A stretch of DNA of 64,000 bases from Actinotignum urinale DSM 15805 (GTDB taxonomy: Bacteria > Actinomycetota > Actinomycetes > Actinomycetales > Actinomycetaceae): the NCBI RefSeq assembly GCF_000420445.1, contig NZ_ATUY01000008.1:1-64000 (forward strand). The letters run 5' to 3'. This document shows positions 55,176 to 64,000 of the stretch, piece after piece. The notes under the pieces are model-generated. The model was not told where the DNA came from. It did not search any database and saw nothing but the letters and a program-made list of their open reading frames with translations. A program made the position numbers and the translations under genes. Every line of letters begins with the position of its first letter. Position 1 is the first letter of the stretch.

Positions 55176-57284
55176 ATGAAATATTTACAGCCCGAAGAAT
55201 TCCCGTACGAGGTCACCGTCGTCGAAAAATTTATTCCCGTCTCCGACGGAACACAACTATGGATGAAAGCATGGATGCCGGTTACCACAGAACCTGTTCC
55301 CGCCATCCTCGAATACCTCCCCTACCGCAGTGGCGACTGGACATGGCCACGCGATTCGGAACGCCACCCCTACTATGCAGGCCACGGATACGCCTCGATT
55401 CGCGTCGATATTCGCGGACACGGAAACTCCGAAGGCGTGCCCGGCGAAGAATACGATATGCAAGAACATCTCGACGGCGTGGACGTCATTAACTGGATTG
55501 CCAACCAGGACTGGTGTACCGGGAAGGTCGGAATGTTCGGGATTTCCTGGGGCGGATTCAACTCCCTCCAACTCGCCTACATGCAACCGAAGCCCCTCAA
55601 AGCCATCGTCACCGTATGCTCCACCGACGACCGCTACGACAACGACGTTCACTATATGGGTGGCTCCATGCTCGGCGTGGACATGTTCGCCTGGGGAGCA
55701 ACAATGCTTGCCTTCCAATCCCGTCCCGTCGACAAGCGCGTATGGAAAGACCAGTGGAAAGAACAGTGGTTGCGTCGCCTCAACGAAGCCGAACCCTATA
55801 TGGAAAACTGGATGAGGCACCAAACCCGCGATGAATTCTGGAAACACGGAAGCGTGTGTGAAGATTACTCGCGTATCAACGCCGCGGTTCTTGCGGTTGG
55901 CGGATGGTTCGATCCCTATCGAGACACCGTGCTGAGACTCGTCGAAAATCTTTCAGCACAAGGAAAAAACGTGAAAGGCATCCTCGGCCCGTGGTCACAC
56001 CAATATCCAGACCGCGATATTAAACCGGGCCCGCATATCGATTTCCTCGGCGAAACCCTACGCTGGTGGGACTACTGGCTCAAAGGCAAAGAAACCGGGG
56101 TTATGGATGAGCCCCTCATGAAAAATTTCATTATGGATCCGCTCCCACCACACTCCGTGTACGACGAGATTCCAGGCCACTGGGTTGCCACCCCGCAATT
56201 CCCAGACCCCACGATTCTTCACACACCCTTCCCACTCTCCCTCTTCCAAGCAACACCTTTCGCAAGCAACTCCCCCTATCCGGGAGCGAAAGGTGCGGTA
56301 GCGTACGTCAACTCCCCACAAGATACCGGGCAAAGCGCGGGCCGCTTCTTCCCCTACGGCAACGATTCGGATCTTCCCATTGACCAACGCGCAGAGGACG
56401 GGCGAAGCCAAACCTTCAATATTCCCCTCGACAACGACATCCAGATTCTCGGTAATTGCACGGCACGCCTGCGCATCACAACACCCGGAACTCGCGGGCA
56501 AGTCTATGTTCGCCTCTGCGATGTGGCGCCAGACGGCTCCTCTACGCTGGTAACACGCGGAAACCTCAACCTCTCCGCACGTGAAGGGCGCGATAAAGTG
56601 GTGGACTTCCCCGCTGGAAAATGGGTTGAGGTGGAGATTCCCATGACGGGCATCGGCTACACGATTCCTGCCGGGCACACCTTGCGCTTGTCCGTATCTA
56701 CTGCGTATTGGCCGTGGATTTGGCCCCAGGCTCAAAACGAGGGCGTTTACATTGATATTGACGCTTCTTCCCTGGTTATTCCGAAACGCCCTGATTTTGA
56801 GGCGCTCGCGAACGAGGGCAATGAATACGCCCAGATTCGCCACAATGCCGATATGGCTATTGGTTTCGCCGATCCGGTTCAGCCCGTGAACGCTAAGGTT
56901 CTCTATCCCGACGAGGGACTCCCCGGTGTGCGCCGCCCCGAACGTCTGATTTCTACGGATGTTGCCAAGCGAGAAACCTTCATTCAGGTTGACCCCATGT
57001 ATGGCGGTACACGCATCTACCCGGACGGACTGCACTATAACGAAGATTCCGTGGAACGCTACTGGATTTCCTGGGATGACCCCACCTCCGCGCGCACGGA
57101 AGCAGAGTGGAAGATTTCCCTCTCCCGCCCGGATATGGATTGGGAGGCTTCGCTCACCTCAACGTCCCGCATCGCCTGCGACGAGAAGAATTTCTTCACC
57201 GTTTCGCATGTATGGTGCTTCGATGGCGAGGAGCTTATTTTTGAGCGCAGTTGGAAAAATGTGATTCCGCGTATCGCAAGTTAA
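55176..57284 (+). CDS. CocE/NonD hydrolase, X-Pro dipeptidyl-peptidase-like (S15)
   Basis: 702 residues from ATG 55176 (MKYLQPEEFPYEV). Alpha/beta-hydrolase core (20-330) with nucleophile Ser in FGISWGGFNS (Ser124), oxyanion and acid residues, and His in GPWSHQYP (~273), then the jelly-roll C-terminal domain of the S15 family (380-700; FIQVDPMYGGTRIYPDG). Members cleave X-Pro peptides or act as esterases. No signal peptide, so cytoplasmic. Adjacent peptide importer favours peptidase over cocaine-esterase-like activity. Confidence 0.85.
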   Translation: MKYLQPEEFPYEVTVVEKFIPVSDGTQLWMKAWMPVTTEPVPAILEYLPYRSGDWTWPRDSERHPYYAGHGYASIRVDIRGHGNSEGVPGEEYDMQEHLDGVDVINWIANQDWCTGKVGMFGISWGGFNSLQLAYMQPKPLKAIVTVCSTDDRYDNDVHYMGGSMLGVDMFAWGATMLAFQSRPVDKRVWKDQWKEQWLRRLNEAEPYMENWMRHQTRDEFWKHGSVCEDYSRINAAVLAVGGWFDPYRDTVLRLVENLSAQGKNVKGILGPWSHQYPDRDIKPGPHIDFLGETLRWWDYWLKGKETGVMDEPLMKNFIMDPLPPHSVYDEIPGHWVATPQFPDPTILHTPFPLSLFQATPFASNSPYPGAKGAVAYVNSPQDTGQSAGRFFPYGNDSDLPIDQRAEDGRSQTFNIPLDNDIQILGNCTARLRITTPGTRGQVYVRLCDVAPDGSSTLVTRGNLNLSAREGRDKVVDFPAGKWVEVEIPMTGIGYTIPAGHTLRLSVSTAYWPWIWPQAQNEGVYIDIDASSLVIPKRPDFEALANEGNEYAQIRHNADMAIGFADPVQPVNAKVLYPDEGLPGVRRPERLISTDVAKRETFIQVDPMYGGTRIYPDGLHYNEDSVERYWISWDDPTSARTEAEWKISLSRPDMDWEASLTSTSRIACDEKNFFTVSHVWCFDGEELIFERSWKNVIPRIAS

Positions 57285-57333
57285 TTTTTACGACGACGAG
57301 GGTTCCGTTATGTCGCGTTGGGCTCACTAACGT

Positions 57334-60300
57334 TCAGTGGCGTTCAGCAGTGTATTCCTGAATAGTTTTCAAAGTGAATTCATGCTGTGCTTCATCCTTC
57401 ATGGACTGAACGGCGGCACCGAAAGCAGCCACAGTTGTCATAATCGGCAAGTCAGCTGCGGTTGTGGCGGCTCGAATAGCATACCCATCGCTCGCTGATT
57501 GTTGCGCGCCACGAGTGTTGACAACAAGATCAATTTTTCCGGTATTAATAAGGTCCACAATATTGTGGGCATCGCTTTTTTCGCCCGGGTTTTGGCTCAC
57601 CACATGTGCGTTAATCCCGTAGCGGGACAAAACATTTGCGGTTCCACGTGTTGCATAGATAGTGAATCCGAGATCAACTAGCTGGGACACCGGGAAAATA
57701 ATGGCTCCCTTATCTGCATCACACACGGAAATAAGCGCCGTACCGGAAGTCGGAAGTCCTCCATAGGAAGCAATTTGCGATTTTGCGAAAGCAGCCGGGA
57801 ATGTGGTGTCCATCCCCATCACCTCACCGGTAGACCGCATTTCCGGTCCAAGAATGGTGTCCACACTGCGCCCATCCGTCGTCATAAAACGCTTAAAGGG
57901 CAACACCGCTTCCTTCACACATATGGGCGCATTGTAATCAATAATCCGTGCGTCTTTCTCGGGAAGGATTCCGCGAGCTTTCAAACTACTGATTTTCTCC
58001 CCCATCATGACTCGCGTCGCTGCCGGCGCAAGCGTTACTCCCGTTGCTTTAGACACGAAAGGAACCGTACGCGACGCACGCGGGTTGGCTTCAATAACGT
58101 AAAGAATATTCGATTGGACAGCGAATTGGATATTCACCAACCCGCGCACTCCCACACCCTTCGCAATAGCCAGGGTTGCCTCATAGATATTGTCCATAAG
58201 TGTTTGCGAGAAACTAAGGGGCGGCAAAACACAGGCGGAATCACCCGAGTGAACGCCGGCTTCCTCAATGTGTTGCATCACTCCACCGAGGAAAAGCTCT
58301 TCTCCGTCGTATATGGCATCAACATCGATTTCTACCGCGTCGGCAAGGAATTTATCGATGAGGAGTGGCGCGGTTGTGCGTGAAGCATCGGTTTTTTCTG
58401 ATTCGTGGCGGTTGAGATATTCCGCGAGTTCCGTGTGGCTGTAGACGATTTGCATTCCGCGCCCGCCCAACACATAGGATGGGCGAACCAGTACCGGATA
58501 CCCAATTTTATCCGCTACACGTAACGCTTGGGCGTCGCTTGTGGCTGTTCCGTAATCGGGAGCCTTCAAGCCCGCATCTTCGAGAACTGTTCCGAACACT
58601 GCGCGGTCTTCTGCGGCGTCAATTGCCGCCGGCGAAGTTCCCACAATCGGCAAACCGGCGTCCTCAAGCGCTTTTGCGAGGGATAGCGGTGTTTGCCCGC
58701 CGAGCTGAATAATCACCCCGGCAATAGGACCAGCCTGGGATTCGGCTCGATAAATTTCCAGAACATCTTCGAGCGTTAATGGCTCAAAATAGAGACGATC
58801 CGAAATATCGTAATCTGTGGAGACGGTTTCGGGATTGCAGTTCACGATAATTGTTTCGTATTCGTCGTTCAATGCGAAGGTCGCTTGAACACAGGAGTAA
58901 TCGAATTCGAGTCCCTGCCCTATACGATTCGGGCCACTCCCGAGAATCATCACTGCCGGTTTGGTGCGTTGCGGAACTTCAGTTTCCGTATCGTAACTGG
59001 AGTACATGTAGGCGGTTGTTGCGGCGTGCGTACCGGCGCAGGTATCCACCATTTTATAGACGGGATGCAGGCCGTATGCCCAGCGAACTTCGCGAACAGC
59101 TTCCTCGCTCATACCACGTATCTGCGCGATTTGAGAATCGGAAAAACCGTGGTATTTGGCGAGCTTCAAGACATCTTTTGTCAGGGTTGGGGCTGTTTTT
59201 ATCTGATCGGCTACCTCATTAATCAAAGCGATCTGATCAAGGAAATAGGAATCAATCGTCGTAATCTCGTTGATTTCTTCAACGGTTGCACCAGCGCGCA
59301 AGGCCTGCTGAACCTGGATAACGCGGTCTTCAGTTGCCCGTTTCATCAACTCCAGATTTTCGTCCTTATCGGGTGTGCCGTTCCAGTGGAACACCGCGCC
59401 CTTTTTATCGATACTTCTCATCGCTTTTTGTAGCGCTTGTGTGAAGTTACGACCCAGGCTCATTGCCTCCCCGACGGATTTCATCGTCGTCGTAATAGTG
59501 TTATCCGCAGCGGGGAACTTTTCGAACGCAAAACGCGGAACCTTCACCACAACATAGTCAACGGCAGGATCCTCAGTGAGTGGCAGTCCCGTCATATCGT
59601 TCGTTATCTCATCCAGCGTGTAACCGACGGCGAGTTTCGTCGTCACTTTCGCAATCGGAACACCTGTTGCTTTGGAGGCGAGAGCCGAGGAACGCGAAAC
59701 ACGCGGATTCATTTCAATAACAATCATTCGCCCAGTTTTAGGCTCCACCGCAATTTGAATATTGCATCCGCCCGCGGCAAGCCCGGTTTCACGAATAATC
59801 GCCATACCGAGATCGCGAACCTTAGTAAACTCTGCATCGCTCAAGGTGAGCGCGGGAGCCATGGTGATGGAGTCCCCGGTGTGAACACCGACCGGATCGA
59901 AATTCTCGATGCTGCACACCAAAATCGCTTGATCTTTGAAATCGCGAATTACTTCGAGTTCGATTTCTTTCCATCCGAGAATGGATTCTTCCAGGAGAAC
60001 CTCAGCAGTTGGCGAATAATGCAACCCGCCACCCACAATGCGATCGAGTTCTTCCTGGTTGTGCGCAAAACCGGAACCTAAACCGCCCATAGTAAATGAC
60101 GGACGTACGACGAGAGGGTAGCCCAATTTTTCAGCCGCCTCATGGCATTCCTCAAGCGTATGGGCAATAATGGACCGCGCCGATTCTCCCCCGCACGCAT
60201 CCACAACGTCCTTGAATTCCTGGCGATCTTCACCTTTGCGGATAGCATCAATATCTGCGCCAAGAACCTCAACATTGTATTTTTGCAAAATGCCGGCATC

Positions 60301-60609
60301 GTGTAGTGCGGTTGCTGTGTTGAGCGCTGTTTGCCCGCCGAGCGTTGCCAGGAGCGCATCGGGCCGTTCCTTCGCAATAATTTTTTCAATCACGGGAACG
60401 GTAATGGGCTCAATATAGGTGGAGTCCGCAATATGCGGGTCGGTCATAATCGTGGCGGGGTTGGAATTAATAAGAATGACGCGGAAGCCTTCCTCTTTAA
60501 GAACGCGGCACGCCTGGGTTCCCGAATAGTCGAATTCGCAAGCCTGCCCGATCACAATGGGGCCTGAGCCGATAACGAGGATAGAGTTAATATCTGTTCT
60601 GCGTGGCAT
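57334..60609 (-). CDS. carB: Carbamoyl-phosphate synthase large subunit
   Basis: 1091 residues, full length. Two ATP-grasp halves: [19 protein letters not shown] and [20 protein letters not shown] start each, with [17 protein letters not shown] and [18 protein letters not shown]; allosteric MGS domain at the C-terminus ([18 protein letters not shown]). It makes carbamoyl phosphate from bicarbonate, ATP and ammonia, normally delivered by CarA. It is 21 bp downstream of a CarA that lacks its glutaminase domain. Confidence 0.97.
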   Translation of the reverse strand: MPRRTDINSILVIGSGPIVIGQACEFDYSGTQACRVLKEEGFRVILINSNPATIMTDPHIADSTYIEPITVPVIEKIIAKERPDALLATLGGQTALNTATALHDAGILQKYNVEVLGADIDAIRKGEDRQEFKDVVDACGGESARSIIAHTLEECHEAAEKLGYPLVVRPSFTMGGLGSGFAHNQEELDRIVGGGLHYSPTAEVLLEESILGWKEIELEVIRDFKDQAILVCSIENFDPVGVHTGDSITMAPALTLSDAEFTKVRDLGMAIIRETGLAAGGCNIQIAVEPKTGRMIVIEMNPRVSRSSALASKATGVPIAKVTTKLAVGYTLDEITNDMTGLPLTEDPAVDYVVVKVPRFAFEKFPAADNTITTTMKSVGEAMSLGRNFTQALQKAMRSIDKKGAVFHWNGTPDKDENLELMKRATEDRVIQVQQALRAGATVEEINEITTIDSYFLDQIALINEVADQIKTAPTLTKDVLKLAKYHGFSDSQIAQIRGMSEEAVREVRWAYGLHPVYKMVDTCAGTHAATTAYMYSSYDTETEVPQRTKPAVMILGSGPNRIGQGLEFDYSCVQATFALNDEYETIIVNCNPETVSTDYDISDRLYFEPLTLEDVLEIYRAESQAGPIAGVIIQLGGQTPLSLAKALEDAGLPIVGTSPAAIDAAEDRAVFGTVLEDAGLKAPDYGTATSDAQALRVADKIGYPVLVRPSYVLGGRGMQIVYSHTELAEYLNRHESEKTDASRTTAPLLIDKFLADAVEIDVDAIYDGEELFLGGVMQHIEEAGVHSGDSACVLPPLSFSQTLMDNIYEATLAIAKGVGVRGLVNIQFAVQSNILYVIEANPRASRTVPFVSKATGVTLAPAATRVMMGEKISSLKARGILPEKDARIIDYNAPICVKEAVLPFKRFMTTDGRSVDTILGPEMRSTGEVMGMDTTFPAAFAKSQIASYGGLPTSGTALISVCDADKGAIIFPVSQLVDLGFTIYATRGTANVLSRYGINAHVVSQNPGEKSDAHNIVDLINTGKIDLVVNTRGAQQSASDGYAIRAATTAADLPIMTTVAAFGAAVQSMKDEAQHEFTLKTIQEYTAERH

Positions 60610-60630
60610 GGATTAATCCTTCTATTCTCT

Positions 60631-61068
60631 TTACGAATGTACGACGAGATAGTTGTGTGCGTCTTCACCGCTTAAAATGGTTGCGGTTTGCGGTGTATCG
60701 CGAATTTTGCGCATAATTGCGCGCGTATCGACCTGTTGTATACCAACGACGCCGGCGTTTTTTAGGGCTTCTTCAAGTTCGCCCGTTTTTTGATAGTGGG
60801 AACCGCGCGCTATGGGATCTCGAATAATCACACCTGCTGCTGTGTACTGAGAATCTTCACCTAAATCGAGAACTCCCGTATTTCCAATATGCGGGGTTGT
60901 AAAGAGAACAATTTTTCCAGTTACGTCTTGGGATGTAAGAAGTTCTTGGTAACCGAAAGCTGCCGTGGTTCCGCATAGGACACCGCTACTTCGTCCTCGC
61001 TGAGCGTAAGGTGTTCCGTGAAAAATCGTTCCGTCTTCTAGAATAAGTAGTGCTGTATCTACCGGCAT
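60631..61068 (-). CDS. carA: Truncated CarA: N-terminal domain only, no glutamine amidotransferase
   Basis: About 145 residues (MPVDTALLILEDGTIFHG to GEDAHNYLVVHS), matching only the small-subunit CPSase domain (GVLCGTTAAFGYQELLTSQDVTGKIVLF, FTTPHIGNTGV, TRAIMRKIR). CarA is normally about 380 residues; the class I glutaminase domain with its Cys-His-Glu triad is missing, and the stop falls at the domain border. Start 61068 is the better-spaced of two ATGs after GAGGAG. Could be a functional ammonia-dependent partner of CarB or a decayed gene. Confidence 0.85.
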   Translation of the reverse strand: MPVDTALLILEDGTIFHGTPYAQRGRSSGVLCGTTAAFGYQELLTSQDVTGKIVLFTTPHIGNTGVLDLGEDSQYTAAGVIIRDPIARGSHYQKTGELEEALKNAGVVGIQQVDTRAIMRKIRDTPQTATILSGEDAHNYLVVHS

Positions 61069-61160
61069 CATTCTCTCCTCAAACATGTGTTTGATGAACA
61101 TCACAACATTCACCATAATGAATAAAAATGACGAACATGGAATAACTATACAGGAACTTT

Positions 61161-61496
61161 ATGTTGATTCTTCTACCGCCTTCAGCGGGCAAGACGGCGC
61201 CACAATCTGGCCCCACGCTCGACCTCGTCTCTCTCTATCTCCCTGAATTTACACAGCTTCGTGAAGAAATTATTGATATTTTGCAAAAAGTTTCCGCATC
61301 AAAGGACGCTCTAAAGTTACTTAAAGCCGGTCCAAAAATAGAAACAGAAATTCTTTCCCAGGTTGTTTTATACTCCCAACCGTGTTCAAAAGCACAGAAT
61401 ATATATACAGGCGTGTTATACGATGCCGCCGATTTCCCCACGCTGACACCCAAGCAAGCGCATAAACATTACCCTGAAACAGTAGGATGTGGATAA
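61161..61496 (+). pseudogene. yaaA: Truncated YaaA-like peroxide-stress protein
   Basis: 111 residues beginning MLILLPPSAGKTAPQSGPTLDL and ending YTGVLYDAADFPTLTP... This matches the N-terminal 40-45% of YaaA/UPF0246 proteins (about 250 residues); the downstream gene starts 38 bp later, so the rest is deleted. It is divergent from the equally shortened carA. Ribosome site CAGGAAC is intact. Confidence 0.7.
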
Positions 61497-61534
61497 CTTT
61501 TTGTTTCTCAACACGAGACGGCTAGGGTAAAGAT

Positions 61535-62356
61535 ATGAAACGTCTCGCAGCAATTTCGCCATCACGGGCCAAGGACTTCCATCAATGCCCCCTTCTTTTT
61601 CGCTTCCGCAGCATTGATCAGTTCCCCGAACCCCCGTCGTTAGCCATGCTCCGAGGAACACTCGTCCATTCGGTTCTTGAACATTTATACGACGTTCCAC
61701 AGCTTGAACGAACCCTAGATTATGCCCAGTCGCTTCTTCTTCACTGTTGGGAAAAACTTCACACCGAGAACCCGGAACATCTCACGCTCTTCGATACAGA
61801 AAACCACCTGAATAATTGGCTCGATTCTGCACGTCCACTTATTTCCACATATTTCACCCTAGAAAATCCCCAATATCTTCAACCTAGAGATAGGGAAAAA
61901 TTCTTGAATAGCAGGCTTTCCTCAGGCGTAGGGGTACGCGGTATTGCTGACAGAATAGACAGGGCACCCAGTGGCGCGTTGCGTGTCGTCGATTATAAAA
62001 CCGGAAAATCTCCCCATCCGCGCTACCAACAGGACGCGCTGTTCCAAATGCGTTTTTATGCCATGTTGCTATATCTCATTGAGGGGCAAATTCCGGCGCG
62101 AACACAACTGATTTATTTGAAGGACGGGCGCACGCTCACCTACGATCCCACAGATGTCGATGTGGAGATGATTGTGGAGAACGTGAATAACACGTGGAAA
62201 AATATTAAGGAACGTTTAGATTCGCGCTATTTTGAACCGCGCAGGTCCCGGCTGTGCGATTGGTGCAGTTTTCAACGCTTCTGCCCCGAATTCGGCGGAA
62301 CGCTACCGGAAATAAGCGCCACAGGCATCGAGCATATGCGCACCGTACAGCAGTAG
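61535..62356 (+). CDS. RecB/Cas4-like PD-(D/E)XK nuclease with Fe-S cysteines
   Basis: 273 residues. His in GTLVHSVLEHLYD (~45), Asp in GIADRID (~137), and VVDYKTGK (Asp~153, Lys~155) give the nuclease active site. Four cysteines (one at 18, CPLLFRF, and three in LCDWCSFQRFCPEF, 240-252) match the iron-sulfur staple of AddB/Cas4/RecB-like exonucleases. Conserved near mshC in actinobacteria. No CRISPR genes nearby, so DNA repair is the likely role. Confidence 0.88.
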   Translation: MKRLAAISPSRAKDFHQCPLLFRFRSIDQFPEPPSLAMLRGTLVHSVLEHLYDVPQLERTLDYAQSLLLHCWEKLHTENPEHLTLFDTENHLNNWLDSARPLISTYFTLENPQYLQPRDREKFLNSRLSSGVGVRGIADRIDRAPSGALRVVDYKTGKSPHPRYQQDALFQMRFYAMLLYLIEGQIPARTQLIYLKDGRTLTYDPTDVDVEMIVENVNNTWKNIKERLDSRYFEPRRSRLCDWCSFQRFCPEFGGTLPEISATGIEHMRTVQQ

Positions 62357-62359
62357 GAT

Positions 62360-63619
62360 CTACAAGGTAATATCCACCCCAAGGAATGCCTGAACGGCGC
62401 GCGCCATCTTTTGCGCATCATATGTGTGCGAGCTACGTGCCCAGTTGTCAATGAAAACACAAGCTTGTGGCGTGTTGAGATCATCAGCGAGAATATTGCA
62501 CAAGACTTCTGCGGGATCTTCACCTTTTTCTGTTTCGCTACAGCAAGCATCTGCGCCACAACAGTTATTGGCATGTGAGAAAGCCTCCCGCCATGCAGAA
62601 AGACGCTCGGATGCATGGCGTAGCAAATCCGCGGTGTATTCCCAATCGGTACGGTAATGTTGCCCCAACATAACAAGTCGGACAGCCTGCGGATCTTCGC
62701 CTTGGGAGACAAGTTCGGACACCCTCACAAGATTACCCAACGATTTCGACATTTTCTCACCCTCATAGGCAACCATCCCGGCATGCATATGAATATCCAC
62801 ACCGGAACCGGAAAATAGTTCACGCAGATGAGATTCGCTCATTTCGTGATGCGGAAACACCAAATCGCGCCCACCAGCCTGAACCGTCACGTTTCCTTTC
62901 AATTGCTCAGCCATAATTAACGCACATTCAATATGCCAACCAGGACGCCAATATCCGGGTTTTTCACCACGTGGCTGGAAGCAATCATTTTTCACGCCCT
63001 TCCAGATGAGCGGATCAAGTTCATTCTTCTTCCCCAGCCTGTTAGAATCCCCGCCATGCCCATCAAATAAGCCCCGCAAATCTAAACCACGGAAAACGGG
63101 AGCTACCGCAAATTCTTCGTCGTGCGAAATATCGAGATATACATCTTGGGATCCGTCACTGTTCTCGAGACGATACGCCAAGCCACGCTTTTCAAGATCG
63201 CGAACGGCCCCCTCCAACTCTGGCAACACTTCCGAGATGGCTGTCCACGTCTGTGGTGGAACGCAACCCAAAAGTTCCATGTCGCTACGGAAAAGATCAA
63301 TTTGTGAATCCGCAAGTTCTCGCCAATTTACCTGGGTTGCCTCGGCTCGCTCGAAAAGCGGGTCATCAATATCGGTAATATTTTGGGCGTAAATCGGTTC
63401 CTTACCCGTTGCCAGCCACCACCGCATGAGCGCATCTGCCATGACGTACGTAAAAGCGTGTCCAAGGTGTGTGGCATCGTAAGGCGTAATTCCGCACGTG
63501 TAGAGATGCGGATGTTGGGTATCTGCAACAACACGTAAATCCTGCGTAGATGTATCAAAAAGTTTCAAAGAAGTCGTGACGTGGAGAACAGGGACATGCG
63601 GTTTCGGCCAGGTTTTCAT
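62360..63619 (-). CDS. mshC: Mycothiol ligase MshC (Cys:GlcN-Ins ligase)
   Basis: 419 residues, class I synthetase-like fold derived from cysteinyl-tRNA synthetase. YTCGITPYDATHLGHAF (zinc Cys and HIGH-like motif), PGWHIECALIMAEQL and GEKMSKSLGNLV are seen; the N-terminal GITPYDATH form and short C-terminus separate MshC from CysS. Joins cysteine to GlcN-Ins in mycothiol synthesis, an actinobacterial hallmark. Converges on the nuclease gene with a 3-bp gap. Confidence 0.93.
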   Translation of the reverse strand: MKTWPKPHVPVLHVTTSLKLFDTSTQDLRVVADTQHPHLYTCGITPYDATHLGHAFTYVMADALMRWWLATGKEPIYAQNITDIDDPLFERAEATQVNWRELADSQIDLFRSDMELLGCVPPQTWTAISEVLPELEGAVRDLEKRGLAYRLENSDGSQDVYLDISHDEEFAVAPVFRGLDLRGLFDGHGGDSNRLGKKNELDPLIWKGVKNDCFQPRGEKPGYWRPGWHIECALIMAEQLKGNVTVQAGGRDLVFPHHEMSESHLRELFSGSGVDIHMHAGMVAYEGEKMSKSLGNLVRVSELVSQGEDPQAVRLVMLGQHYRTDWEYTADLLRHASERLSAWREAFSHANNCCGADACCSETEKGEDPAEVLCNILADDLNTPQACVFIDNWARSSHTYDAQKMARAVQAFLGVDITL

Positions 63620-63800
63620 AAACTTCCTTACGTTGACACAACATCATTATCTTACTCCGATAGACATAACGTGCCCACCCGCCAAAATGTTCCCAACTCA
63701 TTAGCCCCACGCACTTTCTCACTGCTCTGGCGCCCAACCCTTCTGCCCCAAAAAATCAACGCCGACACAACCGCGCGGCACTCTCCCGTCGTACATCCCG

Positions 63801-63872
63801 ATACACACAACACTCCCAACGCACACAACACTCCCGATACACACAACACTCCCAACGCACACAACACCCACC
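63801..63872. repeat. 18-bp tandem repeat, four units
   Basis: Units of 18 bp starting at 63801, 63819, 63837 and 63855, alternating ATACACACAACACTCCCA and ACGCACACAACACTCCCG types. The array sits between divergent mshC and the aldo/keto reductase gene. Confidence 0.85.
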
Positions 63873-63900
63873 CACCCATTCCTCGTTTAAACTTAAACGT

Positions 63901-64000
63901 ATGGATTACCGTGCGGTTGGAAAAAGTGGCGTTGTTGTATCCTCTATCGGACTTGGAACCCTCACCTGGGGGCGCGATACGGAAAAAGATGAGGCAGCAG
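63901..64000 (+). CDS. Aldo/keto reductase, 5' part
   Basis: The frame begins MDYRAVGKSGVVVSSIGLGTL and runs off the right edge. The LGxSGLxVS-IGLGT(M) pattern is the N-terminal signature of NAD(P)H-dependent aldo/keto reductases. There is no ribosome site; TAAACT lies 7 bp upstream of the ATG, so the transcript may be leaderless or nearly so. Confidence 0.8.
   Translation, partial: MDYRAVGKSGVVVSSIGLGTLTWGRDTEKDEAA

Noticed and set aside
56058-57035. 325-codon open frame antisense to the S15 hydrolase
   Set aside because: It lies wholly inside a well-supported gene, has no recognisable domain and follows the codon pattern of the opposite strand.
62360-63619. Cysteinyl-tRNA synthetase
   Set aside because: The TCGITPYDATHLGHA form and lack of the long C-terminal anticodon domain fit MshC.
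63801-63872. CRISPR array
   Set aside because: Repeats are 18 bp, directly adjacent with no spacers, and no cas genes are present; the Cas4-like protein nearby is the housekeeping RecB-like nuclease.

Overview
The window comes from an actinobacterium of medium G+C content, probably an Actinomycetaceae-like, host-associated lineage. The evidence is a pupylation locus (ARC ATPase, Dop, Pup, PafA), a mycothiol ligase (MshC), an ANTAR response regulator, a PriA without a working helicase motif, and a conserved actinobacterial housekeeping block. The genus cannot be fixed from the sequence alone. Gene density is high and most genes lie on the minus strand.

Layout. 1-3.1 kb: a type III-like restriction-modification operon (HTH regulator, Mod, Res; Res runs off the left edge) that looks more GC-rich than the rest. 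3.1-5.9 kb: a two-gene ABC uptake system (RibY/RibX type) behind a clear FMN riboswitch. 5.9-24.2 kb: a nearly continuous minus-strand housekeeping block rpe-rsmB-fmt-priA-metK-rpoZ-gmk-nusB-efp-aroK-aroC-prepilin peptidase-mltG-ruvX-alaS-rpsD-rarA. 24.4-35.4 kb: an MMPL exporter, aspS, an MFS transporter, a DEAD-box helicase and a ClC protein. 35.6-44.9 kb: rpsA, polA, pdtaR-like regulator, tRNA-Leu, pyk, lgt and a P-loop kinase. 44.9-51.8 kb: FKBP-pafA-pup-dop-arc-trmI, with no proteasome genes. 51.8-64 kb: a Q-rich membrane protein, a POT peptide transporter beside an S15/CocE hydrolase, carB with a carA that has lost its glutaminase domain, a truncated yaaA, a Cas4/RecB-like nuclease, mshC and the start of an aldo/keto reductase.

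The block is a thinned version of the usual actinobacterial order. The riboflavin genes expected after rpe are replaced by an FMN-riboswitch-controlled transporter. aroE and aroB/aroQ are missing around aroC-aroK, coaBC is missing between rpoZ and metK, and the pyr cluster is missing between nusB and gmk. carAB sits elsewhere with a half-length CarA. Together with peptide import and a peptidase this suggests a nutrient-scavenging organism; that is inference, since lost genes could be elsewhere.

Two sequence habits stand out. First, imperfect tandem duplications (periods about 11-62 bp) sit at many gene junctions, several straddling a stop codon (ribY, priA, DEAD helicase, trmI; NusB tail in a shifted frame). 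Second, several genes have a -10-like hexamer ending exactly 7 bp before the start codon, which predicts leaderless mRNAs (gmk, polA, MMPL, kinase, prepilin peptidase).
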